DNA of 7,027 nucleotides. Source: an uncultured Pseudomonadota bacterium (lineage in GTDB: Bacteria > SAR324 > NAC60-12). The notes beneath the pieces were generated by a model. The model saw nothing but the letters and a program-made list of their open reading frames with translations, was not told where the DNA came from and made no database searches. Within the stretch, counting starts at the first letter, position 1. Each line of letters starts with the position of its first letter. The position numbers and the translations under genes were made by a program. The stretch covers positions 1 through 7,027 of the forward strand of contig CAJXNF010000149.1 of assembly GCA_913056375.1 (NCBI GenBank), read 5' to 3'. Shown here one piece after another: positions 5,325-7,027 of this stretch.

Positions 5325-6476
5325 ATGAGTGCTCCCGCCTCTCAAGTAATCGCCTACGATGTCTATCGGGTTCGGATTCCCTTAGTGACCCCCTATCATC
5401 TCTCCAAAGTCTACGGGACCTTGACTCATAGTGATGTCCTGATTCTGCGCATAGAGACGTCCACTGGACTGGTGGGGTGGGGAGAAGCAGACCCTGGTGG
5501 AATTAGATTCACAGGTGACACTCCTGAGTCCACGATGCAAGAAGTTCATCGGGGAGTGTTTCAACCGATTCTTGGCCAGGAGCTGAACAATTGGAAGGGA
5601 CCACAGTCGCCGCTTCCTACAGGGGGATCACTCGCTGCTGCTTGTGACGTGGCAATGCATGATGCTCTCGGGCACTATCACCAAAAACCTGTTTGGGAAT
5701 TGTTGGGCACTCGTCACCACCAAAAACTAGAACTGCTCTGGCCCACGTCTTCGGGTACTGCCAGTGATGATTTAGCAGTCATTCAGCCCAAACTTTCCGA
5801 AGGCTTCCGCACCTTCATGCTGAAAATGGGAGACAAGCCCATTTTGGAAGAACTGGGCAGGTTGAAACAGGTGTTCGCTGCGCTACCTAAAGATGCTCAC
5901 CTGATGACTGATGCCAATCAGGGCTGGACTCGTGAGGAAGCCAAGGAATTTTTCCAAAATGTTCAGGACCTCCCACTGGTGCTGGTGGAGCAACCATTGG
6001 TGGCAGATGATCTCGAAGGACTCAACGACCTTCGCCAGTATGGCGTTCCAATTTCAGTGGATGAGAGCCTCCAGAATCCGGAAAATGCCAGAGAAATTAT
6101 TGCCAAGGGTGCTGCAGATATTTTCAGCATCAAGATCTCAAAAAATGGCGGTCTACTGCGTGGCTTAGAGATCGGTAAAGCTGTCGAAGCAGATAACAAA
6201 CGAGTGATGATGAACAGCATGATCGAACTTGGTATCACTCAGAGTGCTTCCCTGCATCTAGGGACAGTCTTGCCAAATCTAGTGCCTTTTGGTCACGCCT
6301 ATATGTCAACTCTAAGGATGAGTGATGATGTAACAGACTTCTCTGATTGGATTCAATCTGGAACAGTTCGTCTTCCCGAGGCCCCAGGTAGCAATATCAA
6401 CATGGTGCGCGCCCCAATCTGTCAGCTTGCCACCCGAGTATTCATACCACCAACGGAACTCATAATGGCATCGTGA
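5325..6476 (+). CDS. Mandelate racemase/muconate-lactonizing enzyme family protein (enolase superfamily), C-terminus replaced
   Basis: This 383-residue enolase-superfamily enzyme would abstract the proton alpha to a carboxylate with Mg2+, as in racemases, dipeptide epimerases and cycloisomerases. The capping domain covers about 8-130 and the barrel about 135-355. Metal ligands are D196 (TDANQG), E222 (VEQP) and D246 (SVDES). Catalytic Lys candidates are K167 (FMLKMG) and K270 (IKISKNGG), with E301 on the last strands. The first Lys of the usual KxK motif is Met165. The frame is open from an upstream ATG at 5271, but GGAG at 5314-5317, seven bases before ATG 5325, and the domain start favour 5325. 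Residues after PEAPG (about 351-355) do not resemble the family; they are antisense to the neighbouring oxidoreductase gene. About 15-25 native residues seem lost. It is probably co-transcribed with the transporter genes, suggesting it acts on an imported peptide or amino-acid derivative. Confidence -1.
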   Translation: MSAPASQVIAYDVYRVRIPLVTPYHLSKVYGTLTHSDVLILRIETSTGLVGWGEADPGGIRFTGDTPESTMQEVHRGVFQPILGQELNNWKGPQSPLPTGGSLAAACDVAMHDALGHYHQKPVWELLGTRHHQKLELLWPTSSGTASDDLAVIQPKLSEGFRTFMLKMGDKPILEELGRLKQVFAALPKDAHLMTDANQGWTREEAKEFFQNVQDLPLVLVEQPLVADDLEGLNDLRQYGVPISVDESLQNPENAREIIAKGAADIFSIKISKNGGLLRGLEIGKAVEADNKRVMMNSMIELGITQSASLHLGTVLPNLVPFGHAYMSTLRMSDDVTDFSDWIQSGTVRLPEAPGSNINMVRAPICQLATRVFIPPTELIMAS

Positions 6477-7027
6477 CCAACTCTTCGTTTCCCCATTGGG
6501 TCCAGGTTTGTAACGAAAAGGGACATCGGCAACAGGTCCCTGCCACTGATTCCAATCTAAGTGACTTGGAGCTTTGGCAACTGGGATTTCGGGACTGGTT
6601 GGCGCTCCCCCCATGCTGCAGGTCGCTTTTTTCAATGTTCCTAATCGCCCCTCTTGGATGAGGGCAATCGCTTGGATGAATTGCCGCCCACTTCTCTGCT
6701 GAGTCCCAATCTGAACGATCCTTCCCGTTTGTTCACAGACTTCACAGATTTGACGACCTTCATCAATCGTCAGTGTCATGGGCTTCTCACAATAAACATC
6801 CTTGCCCGCTCGCATCGCTTCGATCGCAATCTTTGCGTGCCAGTGATCGGGGGTGGCGACCATGATGGCATCGATGTCTTCGCGCGTGCAAAGCTCGCGA
6901 TAGTCCGCGTAGGCATCGCAGCCTGCAAAAGTCCCTGATCTCGTTGATTCGGCATAGTGCTTTTCCACTATTAGCTTAGCGGGTTTGCGTCCTAGTGGTG
7001 GGCGTTTCCCGGGTTTGGCATCCCGAT
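6312..7027 (-). CDS. Gfo/Idh/MocA family oxidoreductase, 5' end beyond right edge and 3' end apparently truncated
   Basis: The reverse strand is open from the right edge (first whole codon at 7025-7023) to a stop at 6312-6314, giving 237 residues. A GTG at 6968 is not needed as a start: the upstream codons remain open and the domain continues leftward in the protein. It is an NAD(P)-dependent sugar or polyol dehydrogenase-like protein. Motifs, counted from residue 1 at 7025, are YADYREL (about 39-45), ATPDHWHAK (about 57-65), the conserved CEKP with its catalytic-site Lys (79-82), and the block HYEFRWWYEYSGG to DWGAHHVDIATWGLG (about 188-217), which is characteristic of versions frequent in Planctomycetes and related phyla. 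After that block about 20 unrelated residues follow, read antisense to the racemase-like gene. Typical family members are about 350-450 residues, so much of the C-terminal domain is missing. It is either a broken gene or one side of a chimeric junction. Confidence -1.
   Translation of the reverse strand, partial: RDAKPGKRPPLGRKPAKLIVEKHYAESTRSGTFAGCDAYADYRELCTREDIDAIMVATPDHWHAKIAIEAMRAGKDVYCEKPMTLTIDEGRQICEVCEQTGRIVQIGTQQRSGRQFIQAIALIQEGRLGTLKKATCSMGGAPTSPEIPVAKAPSHLDWNQWQGPVADVPFRYKPGPNGETKSWSRCHYEFRWWYEYSGGKLTDWGAHHVDIATWGLGKTNCSRLNPIREVCYIITHP
6375..6392. other. Tail-to-tail junction between racemase-like gene and truncated oxidoreductase gene
   Basis: To the left of this interval the plus strand gives credible racemase-family sequence up to PEAPG (ending at 6389). 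To the right the minus strand gives credible Gfo/Idh/MocA sequence, down to about WGLG (ending near 6375). The same bases fit both families, so the breakpoint lies inside a short stretch compatible with both, as in microhomology joining. Beyond it each frame reads antisense through the other gene to a chance stop, producing a 165-base overlap of opposite genes. Confidence -1.

Noticed and set aside
5963..6238. 91-codon minus-strand open frame
   Set aside because: It is antisense to the metal-ligand region of the racemase-like enzyme and is a coding shadow.
6473..6938. Two plus-strand open frames in the right part of the window
   Set aside because: They are antisense to the well conserved Gfo/Idh/MocA sequence and show no family features.

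Overview
The window reads as a piece of a Gram-negative, probably free-living (perhaps marine) heterotrophic bacterium. The signs are a twin-arginine signal peptide on a solute-binding protein, a lipoprotein signal with a lipobox, a PilZ (c-di-GMP) protein and a binding-protein-dependent peptide uptake cluster. Taxonomy cannot be fixed from sequence reading alone. The far-right oxidoreductase resembles the Gfo/Idh/MocA proteins abundant in Planctomycetes and related phyla, while the rest looks more proteobacterial, so the window may be mosaic.

Layout. (1) 1-264, minus strand: N-terminal 88 codons of a short-chain dehydrogenase/reductase that runs off the left edge. (2) 388-2340, plus strand: a loose row of small accessory genes. 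These are a RimJ/RimL-type GNAT acetyltransferase, a PilZ-domain protein with a TTG start behind a strong Shine-Dalgarno, a 43-residue lipoprotein whose reading may continue in the +1 frame, and a SnoaL/NTF2-like protein. (3) 2341-2633: an AT-rich spacer with a 10-bp inverted repeat and a good sigma70-type promoter. (4) 2634-6476, plus strand: an operon-like unit of a peptide-type ABC solute-binding protein, a DppB-type permease and a mandelate racemase/muconate-lactonizing-type enzyme. (5) 6312-7027, minus strand: a Gfo/Idh/MocA oxidoreductase, open to the right edge and cut short on the left where it collides with the end of the racemase gene.

How the parts fit. The solute-binding protein, permease and enolase-superfamily enzyme are tightly packed and probably co-transcribed from a promoter near 2554-2582. 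The simplest reading is uptake of a small peptide or amino-acid derivative followed by epimerisation or racemisation. No second permease or ATPase gene is present, so the transporter would need partners encoded elsewhere.

Two observations stand out. The solute-binding protein appears circularly permuted: the segment that normally forms the C-terminal third of SBP_bac_5 proteins comes directly after the signal peptide, and the protein stops exactly where that segment would normally begin. Separately, the racemase-like gene and the Gfo/Idh/MocA gene are joined tail to tail at about 6375-6392. Each reading frame ends by reading antisense through the other, which indicates a recombination or assembly breakpoint.
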